From Gordionus sp. m RMFG-2023 (lineage: Eukaryota; Nematomorpha; Gordioida; Chordodea; Parachordodidae): a stretch of 64,000 nucleotides of DNA. Location of the stretch: NCBI RefSeq assembly GCF_954871325.1, contig NC_088775.1, forward strand, positions 64,829,561-64,893,560. Reading direction: 5' to 3'. The stretch's first letter is position 1. Each line of letters starts with the position of its first letter. Shown piece after piece: positions 1 through 12,500 of the stretch. A program made the position numbers and the translations under genes. Below the pieces are notes generated by a model that had not been told where the DNA came from, searched no databases, and was given only the letters and a program-made list of their open reading frames with translations.

Positions 1-2619
1 AATACATACAATAACCCCAAAAATAATACAGAAAAACCAAAAAAAGAGACAAGTTTTATATAAATTAATATAATTAATGCCAAAGCTCCCCTGTTCCACA
101 TATTTTTAGAATAAAAGGCCTGTTTTATTTTATATGTTTTAAAAACTAGACCAATTTTTAAGCCTAGCCAGAACCCATTTTTAAATTTTAGTCATTTTAT
201 AGCCTGGGTTTGATTTTTAATATTTTAATAATTTAGTTCCTTTTTATAATATTTTTGAGGAAAATTGAAAATAGGATAATTGAATGTTAAATGATAGATT
301 ATTTATATAATATCAAATTATTAAAATTAGCCCTTCCCTGTTTTTCAATTTTTTTTTGTTCATCTTGAATTATTAAAATTATTCCATTTTATGAGTAGAG
401 CCTTAGACTACAAAACATATTTTAATTAATTTCTAAACCAGGCCATGCCAAAAAATTTTAATTGACATTGGTGTTAGAAACTTAATGGGGAAGCACTATT
501 TTGGTTTTTTATATAAATTTTATTAAAGGTATTTAAGTTCACACATTTCACTATTATGGCACATTTTTTCAAGAATAATTTTAGGTTTTTTTATAAAATT
601 TTTGAATTATAGTCACTATTTAAAAAAATTATCAATTTTTACTTATTTTTATTTAAAAATTGTTTATAGTGATATATTGTATATAAATTTAGGGGATAGG
701 GGGTGGGTGTAGTGGGAAATTTATATTAACTTATAGTGATATTTATCTGAACAGCAAAATTTCATAAGGGGATGGGTATAATTAACACATTTCTATAAAA
801 TTACATTTAACAAATATATCTTGATTCCAGAGAAATGATCATTTCAAATGAATAAAAGAAGAGAAAACATTATTTTTTTCAAATTATTTTCTACATTTTT
901 TTAAAGGCAATTTAAAAAAAGGATTTATCCCAAGCCTCTGTTTAAAAAAAAATACTTCAGACCAGACTTTGGGCCAATTTGTACTAAGTCTACTAATTTA
1001 AAACTGATTCCACTTTTTAAACTATTTAAACTGCCTAAATTTGATTAAATCATATATTAATGATAAAATAATATAGTTAGCATGTCCAAGACTAATCTGA
1101 CTTATATAATGGAATCATTTATTTATTACAGATATGCATGAATATTGAATATTTCAGGCCAATACTTTTTATTTTTTTTTACCATACCAAATTATTCAAC
1201 CATTGATCAACCTATGCATTGCATTAAAAAAAATAATTATTTTGTAAACTTATTAAATATTTTTATAATTTATTATATAAATTGTTAATTTTATAATTTA
1301 GATTTGGATAACATTACAAATGTTATGTTTTACATTTGATTTTATTTCAGCATTGGTGGACTTGTACAAATATTCAGTGTGGCAACATTGATAATTTAAG
1401 AAGAAAAATGAATATTATTTTATTGTTTGATACATTTATAATATTCTAAAAAATAAATTTGATAAATAAAATAAATGGTTAAGTGGGGTATTGTTATTGG
1501 CAAAAATAGTTGTATCCATGTCTGTGAACCCTCTTTCTAAAAAAATGGGTTTGGGTTTTAGGAAAAATATCTTATCAGGTTCAGGGTTTGGAGACCAGGA
1601 AAATAATATTATATTTCTATTTAAAAAAATTTTTGGTCAGCTTATTGCATGCCTTAATGGCCAGGTTGCATTTTTTGCTAATAGTTATCTTACACTTTTC
1701 TATATTCCATTAATGGTGGCTCTTATTTCCTATATATAATTTTTTCGATTTTCTAAATATTTATTACCCACGATTACCCTATTATGATATCCTGGCAATA
1801 TCAATTCAATATCTTAACAGACTTTCAAGCCATAATCTTTACTATATTTGGTACTTTAACCATTACATGTATATCAAAATGATCAAGAAAATAATTTTAT
1901 TTGGTCTACGAAATTTTTTAAACATGATTTTTTTATTAATAATCTTTAAAAGAATATGAATTACTTTAAGAATTTATGAAATTTTTAAAGCAGATAAAAG
2001 AAAAAAAATTTGACAGGTTTACAAGATAAATCTGATTTATGTGTAGCAACTTCTGCATCTTTTCTGTTTTGAATCTTTAATCATAGATTCCCTTCTATGG
2101 AACAAGATACCCACTATGTTAAAATTATCTACGGAATTCTTCTCTGTATTCTTTACTGATAGTACTTCATTGAAGACAATGTAATTGGAAGAACAATCCA
2201 TATATGCATATTCAATTAATTTTTTAAAGAAAAAATAATTAATCTCTTTTCCATTAACAAATTTCATAATTTTATCTAAAAAAATATATAATTGGTTAAC
2301 CATTATATATTTAAAAATCTTTTATCCCAATTATCCTAGCAGACATGCTGAGTATAATATTAATTATAAAATGTGTCAATATTTTATGCTTTTTTATTCC
2401 AAATTGGGAGGGGGTATGGTAGACATAATTTTTTTTGGTCTTTATTAATACTTTTATAAAGATATAGCCTATCTAAATATACCAATTAAAATTTTTTAAT
2501 AAAATCATGAATAGATAAAATTTTAGTTTAGAATCAATATACCATAAATAGTCTATGTTAACTGTTTACTATTCATTTATCAGTATCAATTTCTCTTATA
2601 ATTTTATTCAAAAAAAAAT
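1..2619. other. AT-rich non-coding DNA
   Basis: No recognisable gene or mobile-element protein was found. Short open frames (for example plus 1491-1739 and minus 2037-2303) have AT-driven composition and resemble no family I know. The stretch is full of A and T runs and looks like decayed intergenic or intronic sequence. Confidence 0.5.
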
Positions 2620-2656
2620 TGAGTAGGGGAAATGTGCCATGAATGGCCATGTTTTT
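2620..2656 (+). repeat. Solo transposon-end-like sequence
   Basis: A sequence of about 30 bp starting AGGGGAAATGTGCCAT recurs almost identically, in inverted orientation, at 24680-24709. That second copy lies on the 5' side of a pogo-like transposase relic. The pair may be terminal inverted repeats of that family, this one being a solo or displaced end. A partner TIR at the 3' side of the pogo relic was not found, so the assignment is tentative. Confidence 0.35.
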
Positions 2657-2769
2657 GTTTTTTTGAAAAAAAGCTATTAAATTTAGGTTTAACCAAACAA
2701 ATTTTATATCAATGTAGAGTCTAATTATTAATCTTTAAAAAATTTGAATCAAAGCTCTATCTATAATAC

Positions 2770-3480
2770 TAGTGTTGTTAATCGACTGAGTCGAGTCGAC
2801 TTAGTCGAAAACTGAGTCTAAGTTTTGGGTCGAAAAAATCGACCCAAACTGACTTGAGTTATGAACTTGAGTCGTGAACTCAAGTCGTGAACTCAAGTCG
2901 ACTCAAGTCGTGAACACAAATCGACTCAAGTCGTGAACTCAAGTCTATATACTTGAGTCGAGTAGAGGACGAATATTTTCATAAACTTGAGTTGTCGACT
3001 AGAGGACGAATATTTCAAATTAATTATTAATAATTAAGATTTGTTCTGTTTTTTACATTTTTTTATTTTAGACTTCCAACTTGAGATTTAAATAGGAATT
3101 ATATACTTAGTCAGAGGACGAATAGTTCTATGAACTTGATTCGACTAGAGGACGAATATTTCAAATTAGTTTTTATATATTAAGATATTTGTTCTGTTTT
3201 TTACATTTATTTACTTTAGACTTCCAACTTGAGTTATGAATACAAAATATATACTTGAGTCGACTAGAGGACGAATAGTTATACTTATATGAACGTGAGT
3301 CGACTAGAGGACGAATATTTCAAATTTTATTAATTAAGATATTTGTGATCTATTTTTTACATTTATATACTTTAGACTTTCAACTTGACCATGAATACGA
3401 AATATATAATTGAGTCGACCAGAGGACGAATATTTCATATTAGTTATTATTAATTAATTAATTTATTTGTTCTGTTTTTA
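2770..3480. repeat. GACT/GAGTCG and AGAGGACGAATA tandem array
   Basis: The stretch opens with a hAT-like end (TAGTGTTGTTAATCGACTG) followed by dense GAGTCG, CGACTC and CAAGTCG words that can fold on themselves. From about 2960 a compound unit alternates the words AGTCGACTAGAGGACGAATA and TTTTTTACATTTATTTACTTTAGACTT. It occurs roughly seven times with irregular spacing. A short degenerate inverted copy (CGTCCTCTAGTTGACTT) lies at 16340-16380, so this may be the left end of a very large foldback element whose right end is there. Confidence 0.6.
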
Positions 3481-3769
3481 TAAAGGATAATTATAATGAC
3501 CAATATTGTTTGATAGCTGTTTTAATTTTTCACCTATTATAATAAGCTTAAAATTTTAATGTAATGTGTAGATACACATGGTATATGTACCTGGACCACC
3601 TGCTAAAACACAGTTTTTAGGTAAGAAAGCAAACCTACTCAGACCTAACTGTATATCGTTATGAGTCTCTCTAAAGTGAATGAAAAGTTCTTTAATATTA
3701 CATAAAATTGGCCTTTTCTGCACTTGATATTTTCCTATTTACATATAAAATTATTTTTGCCTGCATAAG

Positions 3770-4022
3770 TAGTGTTGTTAATTGGTTGGTTGTGTAGAGC
3801 CCAGACCCGGGGTTTGGGTCTAAAATATCGACAAAACCAGCTCTGAGCACGAACCCCAGCACAGACCCGGCTTTCAGACCCAAGGTCCAGATCCGGATAG
3901 ATGGCACAAAGGTTTAGACATCTATTATCGAAAACTCGATGCTTAGACAATTGTTTTCTGGTTAAAATATTGATTTAGCCGTTTTTAAAAATCGGCTCAA
4001 AAAGAGCCGTTTAACAACACTA
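3770..4022. mobile_element. hAT-like MITE, 253 bp
   Basis: The ends match: TAGTGTTGTTAATTGG on the left and the inverse GAGCCGTTTAACAACACTA on the right. The interior is much more GC-rich than its surroundings (words such as CCCAGACCCGG and GACCCGGCTTTCAGACCC). The 8-bp flanks (TGCATAAG and ATGGAAAT) do not match, so the copy is old, rearranged, or its ends are not exactly placed. No coding capacity. Confidence 0.6.
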
Positions 4023-4030
4023 ATGGAAAT

Positions 4031-4715
4031 CCTGTTCACATTATTTAATAAATATATATTTTATTATATCATTGAAAACGAACTCCCTTTTTTGCTTAAA
4101 AATACAGGTAAAGCATTATAGGTAAACCGAATGTTAAAGACTCAATTTGGCGCCAATTTTTATTATTTTTTGATACCCCTTTAGAGAATATTTTTACACT
4201 TACAATATGATCTATAATTAGTTTTTGAGATATAAGCATTTTAAAAATTTTACAGATTTGAGCCCCTATATCTCAAGAACCAGGTGTTATAGCGAGCTAA
4301 AATAAACGGCTTTCTCATTTATTTACCCTTATAAATAATTCCAGAAAAAAATGAAATTAAGGCGTGGATAAAACTTAATTTTAACTATTTTATATAATTA
4401 TTTTTACTTTTTGCAAACTCATGTCTGATACATTTTTTATATTTTTTATTTATTTTATAAACAGACAAAGTTAGATCATGTTTTTTTTTCAAATAATATT
4501 TTATTTTTTGTTTATAAATTTTTTTATGTACATGATGAGAATTTATTTTTTTAGGTATAGAAATTAAAATATAAATCATTTTTGGTTTTTGCTATTGTAT
4601 TATTTTTTTATAATATTTTTTATTTAGAAAAAAAACTTTTCTATAATTCAAAGATTCAAACATTAATAAATCTGAGAAGTAATTATGGTCTGATCAACAA
4701 ATTCTTGAATAATAT
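4031..4715. other. AT-rich non-coding DNA
   Basis: No gene or element protein recognised. The only open frame (minus 4385-4579) is lysine- and tyrosine-rich low-complexity sequence expected from AT-rich DNA. Confidence 0.5.
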
Positions 4716-4723
4716 AAGAGATA

Positions 4724-4892
4724 TAGTGATGTTTTGGACGGCCTGATTAAGATTTTAGCCAAATTAATATTATGCAAGATTGGAGATTTGGCAAATAGAG
4801 GTAAAAACCTTTCTGCCATGTATGTTTAAAATCTACAGGCTTACAAAATAAAATTTTGGTTATAATCTTAATTGGGCCGTTCAACAATGCTA
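4724..4892. mobile_element. Degenerate hAT-like MITE, 169 bp
   Basis: The left end TAGTGATGTTTTGGACGGCC and the inverse of the right end, TAGCATTGTTGAACGGCCC, are imperfect inverted repeats. The similarity continues inward (ATTAAGATTTTAGCC against ATTAAGATTATAACC). It has the same end type as the other TAGTGTTGTT elements here but is more diverged. No 8-bp duplication can be seen. Confidence 0.5.
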
Positions 4893-5177
4893 ATATAAAA
4901 CAGCTAAAAATTTATTATTAATACTTTCTAATTTTCGTGAAGAGCTTAAATTCGAGCATAAATTTATTTGATTAAAATTATTCCTCAATAATTTAAAAGA
5001 GATATAGAACTTAGCTAAAAAGTTATCTAATATTTTTTAATTTTCAAGAAGACTCTTATTTAGGACACAAATTATTTCTTCTGCTTAATTAATATTTCCT
5101 CAATAAAAAAAGTTTTTAAATTTAATATTCTTATTAAAAATTTTTTACATAAAAAAATAAAAAATTCTTTAATCTCC

Positions 5178-5565
5178 TACAAAAATACGAATCAAATCAA
5201 ATATTTACATAGAATCGAATAATTATATTATTCGTATTAGTACGAATTAAATAATTCCTTATTCGTATCCGTTCGAATAATGAAAACATTATTTGATTTG
5301 ATTCATCGAATATTCGATGCCAAAAATTAAATTCTTCAAAAATATATTCAAAAAGGATATTAAAATTTAATAAGTGATTTATAGATGTTAAAAAAAAATT
5401 AAAAACTTTTCAAGGAACTTTTAAATACTTAAGAATCATGTCAAATATTTTTGGTTTGAATATTTCTGAATAATTTGGAATATTTAATTACGAATAATTT
5501 CTAATATTTATAAATTATTTCAAATAATAAGAATAATTCGATCGAATAATAAATAGATAAAAAAA
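5178..5565. mobile_element. ATTCG-rich palindromic MITE
   Basis: This block is dense in ATTCG/CGAAT words, including ATTCGATCGAAT. It starts CTACAAAAATACGAATC and is a diverged relative of the block at 22613-23361, whose right end is the inverse of the same start. No coding capacity. Superfamily unknown. Confidence 0.45.
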
Positions 5566-5759
5566 AATATTCCACAGATAAGTCTAGGCCTTCTATAACC
5601 TTTACCTCTCCTTAATAAAATTACTAAAGTTTGAACCGTGATATAAAGAGGAATCTTATTTTAAAAAGCGTTCTACGCGCGTTTCGTTTTATTTCTTTTT
5701 AATTTTATTGTTATTTATTAATTTTCAATGTTGTTATTGACCTTATGAAATAGGTTATG

Positions 5760-6606
5760 TTTAACAAGGTATCAATCGATAGCTAATCAAAAGATCTATT
5801 CAACTGGAGGTCAATCTCTCCCCCGTAATGGGCGAGTCTAGGTCTGGGGGATCAGGAATATTTTTATAAACAAATTATCTATATGGGTATCAAATAAAAG
5901 CTAATTTAAATATCTTTTGACTCTAAGCATTCATTCTTGGTCTTGATGAGTATGACTTGGTCTGGGGGGTGGGTGAAGAGGGGGGGGGGGTAAAAAAATA
6001 AGTTTTTTTGATATGGGTATTAAATAAAAGTTAATTTTAATATCTTTTGACTCTAAGCATTCATTATTGGTCTTGATGGGTATGACTTGGTCTGGGGGGT
6101 GGGTGAAGGGGGGGGGTATAAAATAAGTTTTTTTGATATGGGTATCAAATAAAAGCTAATTTAAATATCTTTTGACTCTAAGCATTCATTCTTGGTCTTG
6201 ATGGGTATGACTTGGTCTGGGGGGTAGATGAAGAAGGGGGGGTTAAAAAATAAGTTTTTTTGATATGGGTATCAAATAAAAGGTAATTAAAATATGTTTT
6301 TATAATAATAATAATAATAATAATCACTTTAAGCGTGTGGGTCTAAGTCTTGGGGGGTCAGGAATATTTTTAAAAACATAAAAATCGATATGGATATCAA
6401 ATAAGCGAATTTAAATATCTTTTGACTGAAAACATTCATTCTTGGTCTTGATTTGTATGACTTCGTCTAACATTAAATTTATATATTATAGAAATTTTAG
6501 AAAAATTCTGACGTCCTAAGCCCTAGACCCGACCATTTACTTTTATTTAATATTATAGTCTTAAGAGGTTTCATTTATATTATATTTGATTTTTTAACCC
6601 TCCCTA
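5760..6606. repeat. Left minisatellite arm of foldback D
   Basis: Four to five tandem units of about 120 bp. Each contains ATGGGTATCAAATAAAAG, TTGACTCTAAGCATTCATT, TTGGTCTTGATGGGTATGAC and a G-run (up to twelve G). The same units occur in inverted orientation at 15242-16200. The arms are clearly diverged and differ in copy number, which argues against an assembly artefact. A short ATA/AAT microsatellite lies at 6301-6325. The 8-bp CTCCGGAC at the inner edge (6607-6614) is duplicated at 15234-15241 and marks insertion of the hAT-like element between the arms. Confidence 0.75.
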
Positions 6607-6779
6607 CTCCGGACTAGTGTTGTTAAAAAGCCGAGTTTTATCGGCTCCGACCTCGAGGTCATAGCCAAAAAATTTGCTCAGGCTCAAGCCGGCTCAGGAG
6701 TTGGCTAAAGCCGGCTCAAGAGTTGGCTCGAGTCTTATTTTAAGCCAAAATTTATTTATTTAAATATGTTAAAACAATA

Positions 6780-7140
6780 TAATATATATTTATTTTTTTT
6801 AAACATAATAATTTATATATTATAAAAATAGTTTATTGATTTGATGTTTTTTTAATAAAAAAAATAATATGCTGCTATTGTTGTATTGTAATATTATTTT
6901 TTTTTGTTACAATTTATTAGTGATTTTCATGCGCTAAAATTTTTAAATATGAATTTTAAATTTTCATTTGATAAATTTTTTGGAGAATTTTCTTATAAAC
7001 AATCTTTGAGGTGAAATCTTTTATGTTTTTTTAATATCTTTGTAAAATTATTTATTTTTTTGTATATTTAAATAGGTGGTTTTTTCTAAATAATTTTTAA
7101 AAATATTTATATTAAACTTTCTTATGTTATTTTAGGCCTG
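6780..7140 (+). repeat. Shared foldback subterminal module, copy 1
   Basis: A run of about 350 bp containing ATATGCTGCTATTGTTGTAT, GTTACAATTTATTAGTGATT, TCATGCGC and GGTGAAATCTTTTAT. It matches the module at 33190-33640 in order and spacing. Inverse copies lie at 38880-39290 and, in part, at 16200-16330. Being non-repetitive itself, it marks elements of one lineage whose neighbouring arrays differ. Confidence 0.65.
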
Positions 7141-7568
7141 TCCAGGATTACATACTATAACTATATATTCAGGGCTGGCTCGTCCATCTTTCAATCGTTT
7201 GAGTTGATTATTGATATTTCTATCTTCAATATCAACAAATATTTTAACTTATAATAATATATATACATTTTGCTCCTTTTGGAAAATCCTCTCGTTGAGC
7301 CACATGAATGGCCTCCAGAACTCTTAGGTAACTCACATGCTTATTTTTAACTATAAATATAAGTATATTTAAAAATTCTTCCACTCCAGTCTTGTAATTT
7401 TTAATGGATATTTTTAATATTTTAGTTTTTAAAATAACTTATACATTTTAAAAAATATTAAAAATACAATACATCTGGGATTAATTTTTCTTTAATGCCG
7501 CTACGTCTATTTGTTATATAATTGAATTAAATAAAGAATGCATATATTTATAAACTGCAGTTATAACC

Positions 7569-7645
7569 TAGTGTCGTAAACGCTCATTTTCAGGTGATTT
7601 TTAAAAACGGCTAACTCAATTTATCCAGTAAAATATTACGCAATC
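7569..7645 (+). mobile_element. MITE left-end fragment
   Basis: TAGTGTCGTAAACG begins about 75 bp that resemble the start of the MITE at 53462-53672 (shared ACGGCTAACT and TTTATCCAG words). The right end is missing and the sequence runs straight into the 449-bp satellite. Confidence 0.45.
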
Positions 7646-7659
7646 CGGAAAATTTTGCT

Positions 7660-9345
7660 CAAAAATTTTAAATTTATATAAAATCGGGCTGGGCGGAATG
7701 ATTATTTATATTTCGGGTCGGACTTTTCGAAACATTAAAAAACTCATTCCGGATAGGATATATTTTTAAAAAAATGGGCCGAGCTTGGCTTATTATCATT
7801 AAGTTGTATCAAATTGAGATCTATATTGTAAAAATATTTCAAGAAACAAAGCACTAATATTTTTGAATTTAAAAAATATTTTAAATTTATATAAAATCGG
7901 GCTGGGCGGAAAAATTATTTATATATTGGGTCGGACTTTTCGAAACAAATTAAAAAACTCATTCCGGATAGGATATATTTTTAAAAAAAAATGCGCCGAG
8001 CTTGGTTTATTATCATTAAGTTGTGTCAAATTGAGATCTATATTGTAAAAATATTTCAAGAAACAAAGCACTAATATTCAATTTAAAAAATATTTTTTTC
8101 CAAGAAAAAAATTTTAAATTTATATAAAATCTATCTGGGCGGAAAAATTATTTATATATAGGGTCGGACTTTTGGAAACAAATTAAAAAACTCATTCCGG
8201 ATAGGATATATTTTAAAAAAAAATAAGCCGAGCTTGGCTTATTATCATTAAGTTGTGTCAAATTAAGATCTATATTCTAAAAATATTTCAAGAAACAAAG
8301 CACTAATATTTTTGAATTTAAAAAATATTTTAAATTTATATAAAATCGGGCTGGGCGGAAAAATTATTTATATATTGGGTCGGACTTTTCGAAACAAATT
8401 AAAAAACTCATTCCGGATAGGATATATTTTTAAAAAAAAATGCGCCGAGCTTGGTTTATTATCATTAAGTTGTGTCAAATTGAGATCTATATTGTAAAAA
8501 TATTTCAAGAAACAAAGCACTAATATTCAATTTAAAAAATATTTTTTTCCAAGAAAAAAATTTTAAATTTATATAAAATCTATCTGGGCGGAAAAATTAT
8601 TTATATATAGGGTCGGACTTTTGGAAACAAATTAAAAAACTCATTCCGGATAGGATATATTTTAAAAAAAAATAAGCCGAGCTTGGCTTATTATCATTAA
8701 GTTGTGTCAAATTAAGATCTATATTCTAAAAATATTTCAAGAAACAAAGCACTAATATTTTTGAATTTAAAAAATATTTTAAATTTATATAAAATCGGGC
8801 TGGGCGGAAAAATTATTTATATATTGGGTCGGACTTTTCGAAACAAATTAAAAAACTCATTCCGGATAGGATATATTTTTAAAAAAAAATGCGCCGAGCT
8901 TGGTTTATTATCATTAAGTTGTGTCAAATTGAGATCTATATTGTAAAAATATTTCAAGAAACAAAGCACTAATATTCAATTTAAAAAATATTTTTTTCCA
9001 AGAAAAAAATTTTAAATTTATATAAAATCTATCTGGGCGGAAAAATTATTTATATATAGGGTCGGACTTTTGGAAACAAATTAAAAAACTCATTCCGGAT
9101 AGGATATATTTTAAAAAAAAATAAGCCGAGCTTGGCTTATTATCATTAAGTTGTGTCAAATTAAGATCTATATTCTAAAAATATTTCAAGAAACAAAGCA
9201 CTAATATTTTTCAATTTAAAAAATATTTTTTTCCAATAAAAAATTTTTAAATTTATATAAAATCGGGCTGGGCGGAAAAATTATTTATATATTGGGTCGG
9301 ACTTTTTGAAACAAATTAAAAAACTCATTCCGGATAAGGTATATC
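7660..9345. repeat. Higher-order satellite, 449-bp dimers
   Basis: Eight monomers of alternating 232 and 217 bp form a 449-bp higher-order unit repeated about three times, plus diverged edge monomers. Each carries ATCGGGCTGGGCGGA (or the variant ATCTATCTGGGCGGA), GGGTCGGACTTTT, CTCATTCCGGATAGG and GCCGAGCTTGG. The central dimers appear identical by eye, including three identical 61-codon frames starting at 7863, 8312 and 8761. Those frames are a product of the repeat and not genes. Edge monomers are more diverged, as expected from unequal exchange. Confidence 0.85.
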
Positions 9346-9587
9346 TAAATATTTTTTAAGAAATACTGGCCAACAAATGGCTCTGCAGCTATCGGATATA
9401 ATAATTAATATTAAAATAAACCACATTTAAAAATTTATAAACAATACTTAATAATATTAATAAAAACCACCTTAATGTTTAATAAATATTTACATCAAAT
9501 TCTATGAAAAAATAAAGAAATAAAATGTTGAGTCAATAAAGGATATTTAAAAGAAAAATATTATTTCTATTTTAATTTCTATTCTAT

Positions 9588-12500
9588 AGGTCCGTGAAGT
9601 TGGCCGAACAATTGGAAGCACTAACGATGAATTATATATCATTTTTTAGTGCTTCGTTAGTGCTTGTTAGTGCTTCAATCCGTTTAGTAGCCGAATTTAA
9701 GGAAAAAAAGTTATAAGCAAAAATAAAAATTTGTGCCAACTTCACGCTTAAAAGTCGATTGGAAGCACTAACGATGAAATATATATCATTCTTTAGTGCT
9801 TCGTAAGTAGAGGTTAGTGCTTCAATCCGGATAGTAGCCGAATTTAAGGGAAAAAAGTTATTCGCGAAAAAAATAAAAATAAACAAATATTGGCGACTTG
9901 CCAAAACAAAAACTATAATAGTACAAAACATCCGGTTTTCGCCATTATTTAGTGCTTAATTAGTAAATTTTAATTCCGTAATTTTTATGGTTAACCGCCT
10001 TATAAAAAAAAAGATATTAGGTATATAAAAATTATGACGTCACGATTTAAGCGTGAAGTTGGCCGAACTTTTGGAAGCACTGATGAAATGTATATCATTC
10101 TTTAGTGCTTCGTTTGTAGAGGTTAGTGCTTCAATCCGGATAGTAGCCGAATTTAAGGGAAAAAAGTTATTCGTGAAAAAAACAAATATTGGCGAATTGC
10201 CAAAACAAAAACTATAATAGTACAAAACATCCGGTTTTCGCCATTATTTAGTGCTTAATTAGTGTATTTAAATTCCGTAATTTATTTTTTTAACCGTCAT
10301 ATGAAAAAATTATAACACGCTAAAGAAATTTTTAGAGGTCAAATTTCGGCAGTAGAGGTTAGTGCTTCAATCAGTTCCGTAGCCGAATTTAAGAATAAAA
10401 AGTTATTCACGAAAAAAACAAAAATAAACAAATAATGGCGACGTGCCAAAACAAAAACTATAGGAGTACTAAACATCCGCTTTTCGCCATTATTTAGTGC
10501 TTAATTAGTATATTTAAATTCCGTAATTTATTTTGTTAACCGTCATATGAAAAAATTGTAACACGCTAAAGAAATTTTTAGAGGTCAAATTTCGGCTGGA
10601 AAATTATGAAAGCACTAACGATGAAACTTATATCATTCTTTAGCGCTTCGTTAGTAGAGGTTAGTGCTTCAATCAGTTTCGTAGCCGAATTTAAGAATAA
10701 AAAGTTATTAGCAAAATAAAAACTATGACGTCACGATTTAGGCGTGAAGTTGGCCGAACTTTTGGAAGCACTAACGATGAAACTTATATCATTCTTTAGT
10801 GCTTCGTTAGTAGAGGTTAGTGCTTCTATCAGTTCCGTAGCCGAATTTAAGAATAAAAAGTTATTCACGAAAAAAACAAAAATAAACAAATAATGGCGAC
10901 GTGCCAAAACAAAAACTATAGGAGTACTAAACATCCGGTTTTCGCCATTATTTAGTGCTTAATTAGTGTATTTAAATTCCGTAATTTATTTTGTTAACCG
11001 TCATATGAAAAAATTGTAACACGCTAAAGAAATTTTTAGAGGTCAAATTTCGGCTGGAAAATTATGAAAGCACTAACGATGAAACTTATGTCATTCTTTA
11101 GTGCTTCGTTAGTAGAGGTTAGTGCTTCAATCTTTTCCGTAGCCCAATTTAAGAATAAAAAGTTTTTTGCGAAAAAAAGAAATAATGGCGACGTGCCAAA
11201 ACAAAAACTATAATAGTACTAAACATCCGGTTTTCACCATTATTTAGTGTTTAATTAGTATTTTTAAATTCTGTAATTTATTTTGTTAACCGTCATATGA
11301 AAATATTGTAACACGCAAAAGAAATTTTTAGAGGTCAAATTTCGGCTAGAAAATTATGAAAGCACTAACGATGAAACATATCATTCTTTAGTGCTTCGTT
11401 AGTAGAGGTTAGTGCTTCAATCAGTTCCGTAGCCGAATTTAAGAATAAAAAGTTATTCACGAAAAAAACAAAAATAAACAAATAATGGCGACGTGCCAAA
11501 ACAAAAACTATAGGAGTACTAAACATCCGGTTTTCGCCATTATTTAGTGCTTAATTAGTGTATTTAATATCCGTTTAATTTTGTTAACCGTTATATGAAA
11601 AAATTGTAAAACGCTAAAGAAAAAACCTTTATGGCACAGTTATAAATAATATTTAATTTTTTAATACATATAATGCAATATAATTTTATTTGAATTGTAT
11701 ATGATAATTTTCAATTCATTTAAAATATCAAATAAATAATATATATGTTTTTAGGATTGAAGAATGTTTTTATCTTGGGAGGAGCTTATCAAATCAAATG
11801 ATTTTACACGACCCCTAAATAAATTATGGCATTTGTGACAACAGAAATTGTGAATTGAAAATTATCCTATACAATTCAAATAAAATTATATTGCATTATA
11901 TGTATTAAAAAATTAAATATTATTTATAGCTATGCCATAAAGATTTTTTAAACTATATTCCTATTATATTCGTATTTGTTTATATTTGTTATATAGAATG
12001 TTTTATTGATTATAAGCTTATTTTCGCTAATTGCTGCTTTATTCGTTGAAAATTATATCATACATTTTTTATAATTTTTTCCTTCTTTATTCTTCCATCA
12101 ATATTTTAGTTATAATATTCGAATAAAAATATAACTCTCTTATTCTACAATCTATTTATATTATCGAGTAACAGTTTTCCAATAAAAAGATATAACGCTT
12201 GAGGATTATATTTTCGACCACTAAGTGGAGTTGGACTTGCATTTTTATTAATAACTTCTTTAGTTGTTTTGATAATTTCTAGAGAAGAGTTTGAATACAA
12301 TTATTCATATCTATCTATAGAAACATAATCAATTTGATTTCTTAAGATTCTAAAGAGGTGTCAGAAAATTTGAATTATTGATATGCTATAATGAATCAGG
12401 GTAACTATCAGAATTTCTGCATAATTATATTGATAATAATGAGATCTAAATGTAAAGTTTCATCATTAGTGCTTTCATAATTTTCCAGCCGAAATTTGAC

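Noticed and set aside
1491-1739. 82-codon plus-strand frame as a host gene
   Set aside because: No family resemblance, and the first codon is not ATG. It may be chance.
7863-8946. Three identical 61-codon frames as a repeated gene family
   Set aside because: They track the 449-bp satellite period exactly, begin with a non-ATG codon, have no recognisable domain, and the flanking non-coding part is equally conserved.
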